A DNA stretch of 41,169 bases, from the NCBI GenBank assembly GCA_945878525.1, contig CAMCTU010000008.1:1-41169 (forward strand), read 5' to 3'. Origin of the DNA: Sphingobacterium thalpophilum. Its GTDB lineage: Bacteria; Bacteroidota; Bacteroidia; Sphingobacteriales; Sphingobacteriaceae. Shown one piece after another: positions 16,800-25,734 of this stretch. The notes below the pieces were generated by a model. That model was not told where the DNA came from. It saw only the letters and a list, made by a program, of their open reading frames with translations, and searched no databases. The first letter of the stretch is position 1. Every line of letters starts with the position of its first letter. Both the position numbers and the translations under genes were made by a program.

Positions 16800-17399
16800 T
16801 TAAAAGTCTTTCATTACACTCCAAAATTCCCTCTTTTTTGTCGTATCTTTTATCATTTCATCAATGCTGTAGGTGGAAAGTATTTTCGCACCTTCAATTT
16901 TTATAATCTGGTTAGCGCTTTGAGAAGACAAGGCAATCTGCTGGGGGTCAACGCCAAACAGTACAATTTTATTGAAACTAAAAAACTCCTTAAGGTCATC
17001 AAATCGAACACCGGGATATTGATACAGATTTAGAACTGCGAAATCCCGCAATTCCATACCTTTTGCAGACATGATCTTTAACAGGGTTTCTTTCTGAATG
17101 CTGCTGATATCTTTTTGATTTGGCTCATTGAACAGAATCAGAAAGAATTTATTGTTTTCACCCAGATAACTGAATTCTCTTGTTGTTTCAGATGTTACTG
17201 GCATTTCTATCAGCTCCTTTGGTTCCTGAACTAGCTCATTTGCCACTGCTTGATCAGAAATGCTGTCAAGCTTTTTGTTGATTTCAGGTTGTGGTTCTGA
17301 ATTTATGATTTGAACCTGCTCCTTTTCATAAATAATGTACAGATCTTCTGTCATCAAAAGCCTTAAGGCATTACTGTTTTGGCTAAGCAGGTTCGACAT
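16800..17399 (-). CDS. Conserved-looking cytoplasmic protein of unknown function
   Basis: 199 residues from the ATG at 17399. A frame extension to 17465 is rejected because it would lie upstream of the promoter box TAAGTTTG at 17426-17433. The N-terminal segment (MSNLLSQNSNALRLLMTEDLYII) is followed by a variable, Gln/Glu/Pro-rich linker (residues about 30-75) and a C-terminal alpha/beta domain (FFLILFNEPN, LRDFAVLNLYQYPGV, FNKIVLFGVDPQQI, IIKIEGAKILSTYSIDEM). The pattern recalls small clamp-loader psi-type or nucleotide-pocket folds, but I cannot assign a family. It is co-transcribed with rdgB. Confidence 0.65.
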   Translation of the reverse strand: MSNLLSQNSNALRLLMTEDLYIIYEKEQVQIINSEPQPEINKKLDSISDQAVANELVQEPKELIEMPVTSETTREFSYLGENNKFFLILFNEPNQKDISSIQKETLLKIMSAKGMELRDFAVLNLYQYPGVRFDDLKEFFSFNKIVLFGVDPQQIALSSQSANQIIKIEGAKILSTYSIDEMIKDTTKKREFWSVMKDF

Positions 17400-17425
17400 C
17401 TTATTATTTATGGTGAAATTGCAGG

Positions 17426-17433
17426 CAAACTTA
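17426..17433 (-). promoter_or_regulatory. -7 promoter box of the unknown gene-rdgB operon
   Basis: TAAGTTTG on the minus strand, 26 bases before the ATG at 17399. It settles the choice of that start over the longer one. Confidence 0.5.
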
Positions 17434-17723
17434 ATAAAGCATCTGTTAAAAATAGTTAAAAGCATGCAGCTTCTTTTTCAAAAGCTTAACTTAGTTGAGT
17501 TCCTGAAGTTATTTATTCCTGAAGGAATCGTTAAATTTATAATTACAAATTATTAAGTTCCAATTCATTTAAATCATTGATTTATGAATAATAACTGATA
17601 ATTTTGCTGAAATAAAATTTCATAAGGTCTCTGCAGGGAGGCTTATTGTATTTTATAGGGATTGGACTGCTAGAAGGCGATATTTTGCGAATTCTATTTG
17701 CATTAAAAGAAGAAAAATTGGAA

Positions 17724-19088
17724 ATGAAAAAGACCTTAGGGACATTAATCATATTGTTACTATTAAGCGTTGTGCAACTACATGCACAGAAAGTAAAAAA
17801 ATCCATCGACAAAGTTGCTGCCGTAGTTGGAAGTTCAATTATTTTGCAATCTGAGATTGAAATGCAATACTCCCAGTATCTTGCTCAGGGTAATCCTCCA
17901 AACCCCGATGTAAAATGCAGCATATTACAGGGATTACTTTCGCAAAAAATTCTTGGACAGCAGGCGATTATCGATTCAGTTACAGTAACAGATGATCAGG
18001 TAGACGGAGAAATTGAGCGGCGTTTACGTGCAATGACTGGCCGTGCCGGGGGACCAGAGCGTCTTGAAGAATTTTTGGGTCGGTCATTGATTCAATATAA
18101 GGATGAGATCAGACCTGATATTAAAGAAATGCTGATCGCTCAGAAGATGCAGGCCAAGATTACTGAGAATGTGGCGGTTACGCCACTTGATGTGAAGCGT
18201 TATTTTGAAGCCATTCCGAAAGATAGTTTACCTTTCTTCAATACAGAAGTAGAAATCGCAGAGATTGTAGTATTTCCAAAACTTAATAAAGTGGAGAAAG
18301 AATCTTTTCATGATAAAACGGAAGTTTTACGTTTGAGAATCAAGAATGGTGAAGATTTTTCAACACTGGCCAAATTGTATTCACAGGATCCCGGATCTGC
18401 ACGAGAAGGGGGAGATCTGGGATTTATGGACAGAACCAGTTTAGTGAAAGAATTTGCAGCTACAGCCTTTAAGCTGAAATCTGGTGAATTATCTCAGGTT
18501 ATTGAAACAGAATTCGGGTTTCACGTGCTCCAGGTTATTGAGCGACGTGGTGAACAGGTTAATGTTAGGCATATATTAATTAAAACTGAGTCAACTCCTG
18601 CCAGTCTAGATAGGGCGAAAGCACATATTGACAGTATCTATAAAGCTGTGATTGATAAGAAAATTGATTTTGCAGCAGCTGCATCTCTGCATTCTGATAA
18701 TAATGAAACAAAATACAATGGCGGGTTGATGTTAAATGCAGATAATGTTCAAAGTCGGACTACTTTGATTCCTACAGACAAGCTTGATCCTCAGGTGTTT
18801 TTAACAATTGATACCATGAAAGTTGGAAATTTTTCAAAGCCTTCATTATTTACTCAGGCTGACGGAAAGACTGGGTATCGCTTTCTAAGGCTCAAGTCAA
18901 AAACAGGGCCACATCAGGCAAATCTTGAACAAGATTATCCCAAGATTAAGGATGTTACTTTTGAAGATAAAAATAACCGTACCATTAGTGAATGGTTTGA
19001 AAAGCGTCGTAAAATAACTTTTATTAAAATTGATGCTGAGTACCAGACTTGTCCCCAGTTATCGAGCTGGACAAGCGCTAAAAATTAG
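17724..19088 (+). CDS. SurA-like periplasmic peptidyl-prolyl isomerase/chaperone
   Basis: 454 residues from the ATG at 17724, chosen because it begins a good signal peptide (KKTLGTLIILLLLSVVQLHAQ); the frame's upstream extension has no such feature. The N-terminal domain (DKVAAVVGSSIILQSEIEMQ) is the SurA_N chaperone part. Two parvulin domains follow: a canonical one at about 175-285 (DFSTLAKLYSQDPGSAREGGDLGFM, with FAATAFKLKSGELSQVIETEFGFHVLQV) and a degenerate one at about 290-390. In other bacteria SurA escorts unfolded barrel proteins to the outer membrane. Three bases separate it from the MoxR gene, so they share a transcript. Confidence 0.88.
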   Translation: MKKTLGTLIILLLLSVVQLHAQKVKKSIDKVAAVVGSSIILQSEIEMQYSQYLAQGNPPNPDVKCSILQGLLSQKILGQQAIIDSVTVTDDQVDGEIERRLRAMTGRAGGPERLEEFLGRSLIQYKDEIRPDIKEMLIAQKMQAKITENVAVTPLDVKRYFEAIPKDSLPFFNTEVEIAEIVVFPKLNKVEKESFHDKTEVLRLRIKNGEDFSTLAKLYSQDPGSAREGGDLGFMDRTSLVKEFAATAFKLKSGELSQVIETEFGFHVLQVIERRGEQVNVRHILIKTESTPASLDRAKAHIDSIYKAVIDKKIDFAAAASLHSDNNETKYNGGLMLNADNVQSRTTLIPTDKLDPQVFLTIDTMKVGNFSKPSLFTQADGKTGYRFLRLKSKTGPHQANLEQDYPKIKDVTFEDKNNRTISEWFEKRRKITFIKIDAEYQTCPQLSSWTSAKN

Positions 19089-19091
19089 AAA

Positions 19092-20057
19092 ATGAAAATA
19101 TATCAGTCTGATGTTGAAGCTGTAGATGCCCTTCACCTTTCTTACAAAAGCATAAGGCAAGAGATATCACAGGTCATAATTGGTCAGGATGATGTGGTCA
19201 AATCTGTACTAATTTCTATTTTCAGTAATGGTCATTGTTTGCTAGTTGGTGTGCCGGGGCTTGCTAAAACTCTTTTGGTGCAAACTGTGGCACAGGTTCT
19301 GGATCTTAGCTACAATCGGATTCAGTTTACACCTGACCTAATGCCTTCAGATATTATCGGATCAGAGATATTGGGCGAAGACCGTTCATTTAAATTTATT
19401 CGCGGTCCCATATTTTCAAATATCATTCTGGCCGATGAGATCAATAGAACACCACCAAAAACGCAGGCAGCTTTACTTGAAGCAATGCAGGAAAAGGTTG
19501 TTACCGTTGGTGGTCAAACCCATCGCTTGCCCCAACCATTTTTTGTTTTAGCCACACAAAATCCAATTGAACAGGAAGGGACTTATCCTTTACCTGAGGC
19601 GCAGCTTGATCGGTTTATGTTCAATGTTTTTTTGACTTATCCTTCATTTCATGAAGAACTTCAGGTTGTAAGAAATACGACAACAAATCGTAATCCTGAA
19701 CTTAAAAAGATATTAAATGCACAGGAAATCAGCTATTTTCAACAGCTGGTCAGAAACATTCCAATAACGGATAATGTGTTGGAATATGCCGTTTCCTTAG
19801 CCGCTAAAACCCGTCCCGGAACAGCTACGGCAACTGATGACGTTAATAAGTTTTTAAGCTGGGGGGCAGGTCCGAGAGCTTCTCAGTTCCTGGTTCTTGG
19901 TGCTAAATGTCATGCAGCAATCAGCGGGAAATATTCACCTGATAAAGAAGATGTAATGGCAGTTGCAGAGCCTATACTCAGACACCGGATTGTAAAGAAT
20001 TATAAAGCTGAAGCTGAAGGGATAAGCACAGAAATGATTATCAGCAAGCTGCTCTAA
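19092..20057 (+). CDS. MoxR-family AAA+ ATPase
   Basis: 321 residues. Walker A is GVPGLAKT (53-60), Walker B is ILADEINR followed by the family motif TPPKTQAALLEAMQE, and FVLATQNPIEQEGTYPLPEAQLDRF is the MoxR sensor region. MoxR proteins act as chaperones for the assembly of VWA-domain partners, which usually lie next to them with a DUF58 gene. Here no DUF58 or VWA gene follows; a decayed small gene overlaps its end on the other strand, so the usual cluster is either elsewhere or lost. Confidence 0.9.
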   Translation: MKIYQSDVEAVDALHLSYKSIRQEISQVIIGQDDVVKSVLISIFSNGHCLLVGVPGLAKTLLVQTVAQVLDLSYNRIQFTPDLMPSDIIGSEILGEDRSFKFIRGPIFSNIILADEINRTPPKTQAALLEAMQEKVVTVGGQTHRLPQPFFVLATQNPIEQEGTYPLPEAQLDRFMFNVFLTYPSFHEELQVVRNTTTNRNPELKKILNAQEISYFQQLVRNIPITDNVLEYAVSLAAKTRPGTATATDDVNKFLSWGAGPRASQFLVLGAKCHAAISGKYSPDKEDVMAVAEPILRHRIVKNYKAEAEGISTEMIISKLL

Positions 20058-20367
20058 TCCATCACTTTTATATTTGAGATAAACGCAGCTTTATGCTCGT
20101 CTGAATAAACTCCATAAGCATCTATGATGATGCCTTTGTGTCACTGAATGCTTTCAATGCCATATATTACTGAGTTGTCTTCAGGATCACTTATCCCATC
20201 AAAACGATAGTATTCGGTAATTTTTAGATCACTTGGCTGAAATTTCTCACTTATTTCCTCACAATACAGACAGGCATCTTCATAATGAATTCATAATCAT
20301 AGCCTCTTTTGCGAAGGCCATTGACTGCTTCAAGCAGATTTCGGTAATAGTACGGGCTTGCACTCAT
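20054..20367 (-). pseudogene. Decayed small gene of the family loosely annotated as phosphoribosylpyrophosphate synthetase
   Basis: On the minus strand an ATG at 20367 opens MSASPYYYRNLLEAVNGLRK, then RGYDYEFIM, and soon hits a stop. A different frame continues at once with EDACLYCEEISEKFQPSDLK, then ITEYYRFDGISDPEDNSVIY, and after an internal TGA with HKGIIIDAYGVYSDEHKAAF. Read together these match a small (about 100-residue) Bacteroidota protein whose database name is misleading; it has no PRPP synthetase motifs. At least one frameshift (near 20280) and one in-frame stop (near 20140) disable it. The frame ends inside the last codons of the MoxR gene. Confidence 0.72.
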
Positions 20368-20476
20368 GGCTTGGTTCTCAGTTGTCGGTTGTCAGTTGTC
20401 AGGAATATCCTGCTTCACTGGGTATACCTATTTTATTTACACCCATTCTCCATTGTCATTTATCAAAGATCACCTA
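20368..20476. repeat. Three tandem 7-mers and spacer
   Basis: GTTGTCG, GTTGTCA and GTTGTCA follow directly at 20381-20401. The rest of this stretch up to the NTF2-like gene shows no gene. It lies upstream of the decayed gene's start and may be part of its relic promoter region. Confidence 0.4.
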
Positions 20477-21349
20477 TCAATTACTCGCTGGTGTATAAAT
20501 CTCCAGGATTACATTCCATTTATGTTCTTCCTGTGATTCCCATATCCGTACATAATGGTATTTTGTGATTAGTATGTTTCTGGTGACATAGGCAATGCCA
20601 TAAGAGTAAGCTAGGTCACTTCCAGTTGCCCGATCGGTATTTAGAGGCTCAGATTCTATGCTGATCTGGTTCTTTCCTAAAAAATTATTGATTCTTGCTT
20701 TTCCAATAATTGGTTCTTCACCTTGGAATAGAAAGCGGGAGTTTTCTGTTAGAAAAATGTCGTGGGCAAGATTCTGGTCTTTAATCAGGGTGTTTGAAAA
20801 CAATTGATCTGTTGCGATAATTATCTGTTTTCGTTGTCTTATCCGTGCCTGAGACACTTGCTCAAAGAATTTAATTCTTTTTGGATCTGTAAAATTTAAC
20901 TCTGGTTCAACTATTGGTTTTTTGTGTGATATACTTAGGTTCAATGCTAATTTCCAAACACCTTTAAAATCTGTTTTCCATACTGAAAGGTATTGACCGA
21001 AAATCGGTGCAGTCTTTGGCTCGCCTAAAAATGTGAAGGGTCCTGTAGTGAAACCCCAATCACCACTTTGTGAAATTTTAGCATAAGCAGGAACCCAGCT
21101 AAGCTGACCCGGTCCATCCATGGTTCCTCTGCCATAAAAATCTTTAACTTTTACCATATCCGGACGGAAAATTAATGTTTCGTCGTCTGCAACTTTTAAA
21201 AATGCTTCTTTCGATCCATTCTTTTTGGCAAGTGCCGATAAGTAGTTCTCTGCTGCTACCAATGAGTTTACTCTACCATTGCTTTCCTGGCTAAAACTTA
21301 ATATTGAAATAAATAAAAGGATGATTGAAAATACAGAAAATAGCTTCAT
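20477..21349 (-). CDS. Exported NTF2-like (DUF4440/SnoaL-type) protein
   Basis: 290 residues with a signal peptide (MKLFSVFSIILLFISILSFS). Two NTF2-like cone-fold repeats can be seen: residues about 30-145 (AAENYLSALAKKNGSKEAFLK, then GDWGFTTGPF, SVWKTDFKGVWKLALNL) and about 165-285 (TENSRFLFQGEEPIIGKARI, GSDLAYSYGIAY, HYVRIWESQEEHKWNVILEI). No catalytic residues can be assigned; such proteins may be enzymes or ligand binders. Monocistronic on the minus strand. Confidence 0.7.
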   Translation of the reverse strand: MKLFSVFSIILLFISILSFSQESNGRVNSLVAAENYLSALAKKNGSKEAFLKVADDETLIFRPDMVKVKDFYGRGTMDGPGQLSWVPAYAKISQSGDWGFTTGPFTFLGEPKTAPIFGQYLSVWKTDFKGVWKLALNLSISHKKPIVEPELNFTDPKRIKFFEQVSQARIRQRKQIIIATDQLFSNTLIKDQNLAHDIFLTENSRFLFQGEEPIIGKARINNFLGKNQISIESEPLNTDRATGSDLAYSYGIAYVTRNILITKYHYVRIWESQEEHKWNVILEIYTPASN

Positions 21350-21477
21350 TAATTTATTGGTTTTTACAAGAGGAACTACAGCATAAAATATGCCATAAAA
21401 TTCAATTATTTAGAATTAGCTAGTTTTTTGACTTTAAGGAAATTAATACTGGTTCAAATGCCTTTACTCAGAAAATT

Positions 21478-22938
21478 TTAGATTTTATTCCAGGTAGTGC
21501 CCTCTTTATTGTCCATTAGCTGTATACCGATTGAATTTAAACCTATGCGAATCTTATCTGATGTCGCATAATCCTTATTAGATTTCGCTTCTGATCTAAG
21601 ATTAATGATAAAGTCAAGTAATTTCCCCATGTCATCTGTCTGGTTGCTTTCTTCTTTTAAACCCAAAACGCCGATAACAAAATCGTCCATCAGCTTTTTT
21701 AATGCTTTAATATCAGAAGCACTTGCATCAGTTTTTCCATCATAAACACTGTTGATGATATGTACAGCCTCAAATAGTTCGGCAATTAGAACCGGGCTAT
21801 TGAAATCATCATTCATTGCAGCATAGCATCTTTCTGTCAAACTTTTTAGATCGACCGCAGAATTTTGCGCAGGGCTTAATTTCTCAATCAGTCCATATGC
21901 ATTGATCAAACGCTTAAATCCTTTATCAGAGGCTTCCAATGCTTCATTTGAAAAATCAAGTGTACTTCTATAATGTGCCTGAAGCATGAAAAAGCGGACC
22001 GACATTGGCGAATATCCCCGGGTCAGTAATTCATGGTTCCCGGTAAAAAGCTCATGAGGTAAAAAGCCATTTCCTTTACTCTTAGACATTCTTGTACCGT
22101 TTACTGTCAACATATTGGTATGCATCCAGTACTTGGCAGGCTGAACATGATTACATGCTTGTGACTGAGCAATTTCGTTGGTATGATGTGTAGCTGCAAG
22201 ATCCATTCCGCCTCCATGAATGTCAAAACTATTACCAAGGTATTTACTGCTCATCGCAGAACATTCAATATGCCATCCGGGGAAACCAGTGCCCCATGGA
22301 GAAGGCCATTGCATGATGTGCTCTGGTTTAGCTTTAATCCATAATGCAAAATCAAGACGACCACGTTTCTCATTCTGTCCGCCAAGTTCTCTGGTATTTT
22401 CTAACAGATCATCTAATTGTCTGTTGGTCAATATGGTATAATTAAATTCCTTACAATATTTTTCTACATCAAAATAGACTGTACCATTTACTTCATAAGC
22501 ATAGCCGTTTTGAAGAATTTGCTTCACCATTTCAATCTGCTCAATAATATGACCTGTAGCAGTTGGTTCAATTCCCGGAGGCAAAGCATTAAATAATCTC
22601 ATTACATCGTGAAAGCCAAGGGTATATTTTTGAACAATTTCCATTGGTTCGAGTTGTTCAAGTCTGGCTTTCTTTGTAAATTTATCATCCCCTTCGTCCA
22701 TATCCCCTTCCAGATGTCCTGCATCCGTAATATTTCGTACATATCGAACTTTATATCCTAAATGTAGTAAGTATCGGTAAATGAGATCGAACATTACAAA
22801 GGTGCGACAGTTGCCTAAATGAACATCACTATAAACTGTCGGACCACAAACATAAAGCCCTACAAGTGGCGGATGAAATGGTTCAAATTTTTCTTTAGTT
22901 CTTGAAAGGGTATTATAAATGTTCAGGTTACTATCCAT
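21478..22938 (-). CDS. cysS: Cysteinyl-tRNA synthetase
   Basis: 486 residues, typical of class I CysRS. CGPTVY with zinc ligand Cys31, the HIGH-like HLGN (40-43), GWHIECSAMS, GGGMDLAATHHTNEIAQS and RMSKSKGN (283-290, the KMSKS loop with Arg for Lys) are present, followed by the helical anticodon domain. The enzyme charges tRNA(Cys). A box TAAGTTTG (22943-22950) ends four bases before the ATG, so the transcript is predicted to be nearly leaderless. No T-box or other leader could fit. It is transcribed separately from the EEP gene 50 bases upstream. Confidence 0.95.
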   Translation of the reverse strand: MDSNLNIYNTLSRTKEKFEPFHPPLVGLYVCGPTVYSDVHLGNCRTFVMFDLIYRYLLHLGYKVRYVRNITDAGHLEGDMDEGDDKFTKKARLEQLEPMEIVQKYTLGFHDVMRLFNALPPGIEPTATGHIIEQIEMVKQILQNGYAYEVNGTVYFDVEKYCKEFNYTILTNRQLDDLLENTRELGGQNEKRGRLDFALWIKAKPEHIMQWPSPWGTGFPGWHIECSAMSSKYLGNSFDIHGGGMDLAATHHTNEIAQSQACNHVQPAKYWMHTNMLTVNGTRMSKSKGNGFLPHELFTGNHELLTRGYSPMSVRFFMLQAHYRSTLDFSNEALEASDKGFKRLINAYGLIEKLSPAQNSAVDLKSLTERCYAAMNDDFNSPVLIAELFEAVHIINSVYDGKTDASASDIKALKKLMDDFVIGVLGLKEESNQTDDMGKLLDFIINLRSEAKSNKDYATSDKIRIGLNSIGIQLMDNKEGTTWNKI

Positions 22939-22942
22939 GCTG

Positions 22943-22950
22943 CAAACTTA
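22943..22950 (-). promoter_or_regulatory. -7 promoter box of cysS
   Basis: TAAGTTTG on the minus strand, separated from the cysS ATG by CAGC. Start-codon choice is firm because the protein N-terminus matches the family, so the short spacing is not caused by a wrong start. Confidence 0.6.
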
Positions 22951-22988
22951 AAAATTGAAAATCTATTTCTTAGGGATATTGAACGCTT

Positions 22989-24113
22989 TTATTTTAATTC
23001 TACATCAGATCGGACAGGAAAGTGATCGGACATTTTTTTGTTGATAATCAAATAATTCTTAACACTGAATTCAGGCGAGGTAAAGATATAGTCTATCTGG
23101 AAATTTGGAAATGCTCCATTATAAGTAACTCCGAAGCCACTTCCTTTTTCACGAAAGCTGTTGTTTAGGCCTTTAGAAATGGTTTTAATCGTGTAAGAAA
23201 TTGGTGTATCATTGAAATCCCCTGTGATGATGTAAGGAACCGTGCAGGAGTCTGAATGACTTTTTACCATTTTCACCTGATTGCTTCGTTTTATAAAAGC
23301 AGTTTTTAACCTGCTCCCAATTTTTTTTGAAGATTCAACATCAGTGTCGATCTTCTGTTTTACATTCTCCAGATATTTATAATCCTCTGGTTGAAATCTT
23401 ATTGACTGGAGATGTACATTATAAACCCTAAAGATTTTATCGTCCTTCTTCAAATCCACCCAGATTGCTTCATTCCAGTTCATTTTTTTTGCAAATTGAA
23501 TGTTTCCTTTATTTTTTATCGGAAATTTAGAGAAGATTGCCATACCAATGGCCTCATATCCATTATCAGTTGATGGTTTAAAGTAATAATGTTCAGTTTT
23601 CAGTATTTCCAGTATATATTTTTTGAAGTTATATTCTCCTCTTTTTCTGCTAAAAAATTCCTGAAAACAAATCACATCAGGCTGTTCATTTCGAATTATA
23701 TTCAGTATCTGATCCTTAGTGAACTGATCATTCTTATCTCCAAATTGCTTAAAATTATGAACATTATAAGTCATCACCCGGAGAAAGCTTTCCGAAGATT
23801 TTGGAACCATTATAGCAGTATTTTCTCTGAATCCAATATAATTCAAAACCACAGTCCATCCCGCAAGAATTGCGATGCCTGAAATCAAAGCAAATCTTGG
23901 CCAGCGGATCAGCCAGTAAATTACGAGGAGGACATTGATTAGAAGTATAGCTGGGTAAGCAAGTCCGAAGAAGGGAGTTATCCAGAAAAAGGAAGGGTCC
24001 AGATATGATGCCAAATAGCTCAATAACAGTGCTATTACTGCAAATAAATTAATTGCAAGCACGAGTTTACTGAACAGGTGAATGCGGGGTCTTTTTCTGT
24101 TTAATTTTGGCAT
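22989..24113 (-). CDS. Membrane-anchored endonuclease/exonuclease/phosphatase-family protein
   Basis: 374 residues. Three membrane helices in the first 100 residues (LVLAINLFAVIALLLSYLA; ITPFFGLAYPAILLINVLL; FALISGIAILAGWTVVLNY) precede an EEP domain with MTYNVHNFKQFG, the metal-binding Glu in VICFQEFF, IITGDFNDTP and the terminal SDHFP. All core catalytic motifs of the DNase I-like phosphodiesterase fold are present. Substrate unknown; nucleic acid, lipid phosphate or phosphoinositide-like targets are all seen in the superfamily. It overlaps the upstream rhomboid gene by one base and is the last gene of the mutL operon. Confidence 0.85.
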   Translation of the reverse strand: MPKLNRKRPRIHLFSKLVLAINLFAVIALLLSYLASYLDPSFFWITPFFGLAYPAILLINVLLVIYWLIRWPRFALISGIAILAGWTVVLNYIGFRENTAIMVPKSSESFLRVMTYNVHNFKQFGDKNDQFTKDQILNIIRNEQPDVICFQEFFSRKRGEYNFKKYILEILKTEHYYFKPSTDNGYEAIGMAIFSKFPIKNKGNIQFAKKMNWNEAIWVDLKKDDKIFRVYNVHLQSIRFQPEDYKYLENVKQKIDTDVESSKKIGSRLKTAFIKRSNQVKMVKSHSDSCTVPYIITGDFNDTPISYTIKTISKGLNNSFREKGSGFGVTYNGAFPNFQIDYIFTSPEFSVKNYLIINKKMSDHFPVRSDVELK

Positions 24114-24964
24114 TATTTTTTACTAACTTTAAATAATTCGTCTTTTTCATTTTTACTCAGACTTTCATAGCCAGATTTAGAGATTTTGTCAAGGATATTA
24201 TCAATTGTGTCCTGGTCAGTTTGAATGGTCTCTGATCTTGTATTACTTTTATTTGGCACAACTTTAAGCTTGGATCTCTTTTTTAGAATTCTACTAAGGT
24301 CACTACCATTATTTAACTGTTTTATAAATACAAATCCTAAAATGGCGCCACCAATATGTGCAATACTACCACCGGGATTACCTCCACCCATCCCAATAAT
24401 ATCAAATACGAAATAGGCAATAGCCAGATATTTTAAACGAACTGCTCCAAAAAGGAGTAGTCGTATGGTATAATCAGGTACTAATGTTGCTGTTCCGATA
24501 ACAATAGCCATAACACTGGCAGAGGATCCTAACAGGAAAGATTTTTGAGTAAGGTCACTAAAAGCTGGCAGAGTATTATATGCTAAAAGATATAATAAGG
24601 CTCCTGCAATTCCACCTGCCAGGTAAGTAAAGATGAACTGGCGTTTATTCAGAAAATCCATAAAAATCATTCCCATCCAATATAACCAGAGCAGATTGAA
24701 TAGTATATGGAAAACTTCCCGTTGCAGGAACATATAAGTGATAATGGTCCAAGGTTTATAAGCAAGAATTTCCAGGTTTGCGGGCATGGATAACTGCCTA
24801 ACAAGCCAGCTGGCTACAGAAGTGTTTGTCTTAAATAGAAATTCTGCAACCGCGATAAGAACAATAATCAGAAATACAAAAATATTTATCCCGATGAATA
24901 AATAAAGAGGGTTCCCTGAGCGGAAGGCCTTTGAGTATAATTCGTTCAATAAATTCTTATTCAT
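24113..24964 (-). CDS. Rhomboid-family intramembrane serine protease (second of a pair)
   Basis: 283 residues with six or more membrane segments. The catalytic Ser lies in LLGSSASVMAIV (GxS at the helix start) and the His in SIAHIGGAILGFV; MFLQREVFHILFNLLWLYWMG is the family's loop-1/HxxxN segment. The C-terminal 70 residues are a soluble charged tail (KVVPNKSNTRSETIQTDQD...). It begins four bases inside the end of the first rhomboid gene, so the two are translationally coupled. Substrates cannot be predicted. Confidence 0.87.
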   Translation of the reverse strand: MNKNLLNELYSKAFRSGNPLYLFIGINIFVFLIIVLIAVAEFLFKTNTSVASWLVRQLSMPANLEILAYKPWTIITYMFLQREVFHILFNLLWLYWMGMIFMDFLNKRQFIFTYLAGGIAGALLYLLAYNTLPAFSDLTQKSFLLGSSASVMAIVIGTATLVPDYTIRLLLFGAVRLKYLAIAYFVFDIIGMGGGNPGGSIAHIGGAILGFVFIKQLNNGSDLSRILKKRSKLKVVPNKSNTRSETIQTDQDTIDNILDKISKSGYESLSKNEKDELFKVSKK

Positions 24965-25734
24965 AAAAAATTATCGTGGTGTTTTAGATGCCACATTTTC
25001 ACTAAGATAAAACCGAAAAGGGCTCCTCCCAAATGTGCAAAGTGTGCTACTGAATCGCCTGAGAATTGCTTAACTCCCAGGAATAACTCCAGCAATATAT
25101 AAACCGGAATTATGTATTTCGCTTTAACAGGAACAGGAATGAACATGATGAACAGTTCAGCATTTGGAAAAAGCATACCAAAAGCGATCAGAAGCCCGAA
25201 AATTGCACCCGATGCTCCAACCATAGGAGTGAGATATATACCCAAAAGCGTGGATGCCTGATCTTTCGAAATTAGATCGGGATTAAAAGAAATGGTTCTC
25301 TTTAGTGAGTCTACCATAAAATTACCATTATTAACGGCACTTCCGGTGATGCTGTAAACCTCAAAACTTTGTACCAGCAATTGGAGAGCCAGAGCACCCA
25401 GACCTGTAATCAGATAAAAATTCAGAAATCTTTTAGAGCCCATAATGAACTCGATCGAAGATCCAAATGTGTAGAGGGCAAACATATTGAACAGGATATG
25501 AAACAAGGAAGAATAATCATGCATGAACATGTAGGTTATTACTTGCCAGATCCTAAAGTCAGGACTATCGAAGTAATGAACTCCCAAAACCTGAGTCATC
25601 ATTGGGCCACCAAACATAAGTGTGGCGATGTAAAAAATTACATTGATGATTAGCAGGTTTTTTACTACCGTTGGGATATTTGCAAATGGGGAAAGCCTTT
25701 CATTCATAAGGTAATATTTAATATTATTTTTCAA
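24961..25734 (-). CDS. Rhomboid-family intramembrane serine protease (first of a pair)
   Basis: 257 residues and a compact rhomboid core: MFMHDYSSLFHILFNMFALY (the HxxxN oxyanion segment), catalytic Ser in VGASGAIFGLL and catalytic His in AHFAHLGGALFGFI. Both key residues are present. The start lies 11 bases inside mutL, and the end overlaps the second rhomboid gene by four. Pairs of rhomboids after mutL suggest gene duplication; the second has a longer C-terminal tail. Confidence 0.9.
   Translation of the reverse strand: MKNNIKYYLMNERLSPFANIPTVVKNLLIINVIFYIATLMFGGPMMTQVLGVHYFDSPDFRIWQVITYMFMHDYSSLFHILFNMFALYTFGSSIEFIMGSKRFLNFYLITGLGALALQLLVQSFEVYSITGSAVNNGNFMVDSLKRTISFNPDLISKDQASTLLGIYLTPMVGASGAIFGLLIAFGMLFPNAELFIMFIPVPVKAKYIIPVYILLELFLGVKQFSGDSVAHFAHLGGALFGFILVKMWHLKHHDNFL

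Noticed and set aside
20054-20367. PRPP synthetase activity suggested by the family's usual database name
   Set aside because: The protein is about 100 residues and has none of the PRPP synthetase motifs.
20233-20568. Plus-strand frame of 111 codons
   Set aside because: Lies across the decayed minus-strand gene and the NTF2-like gene; no family features.
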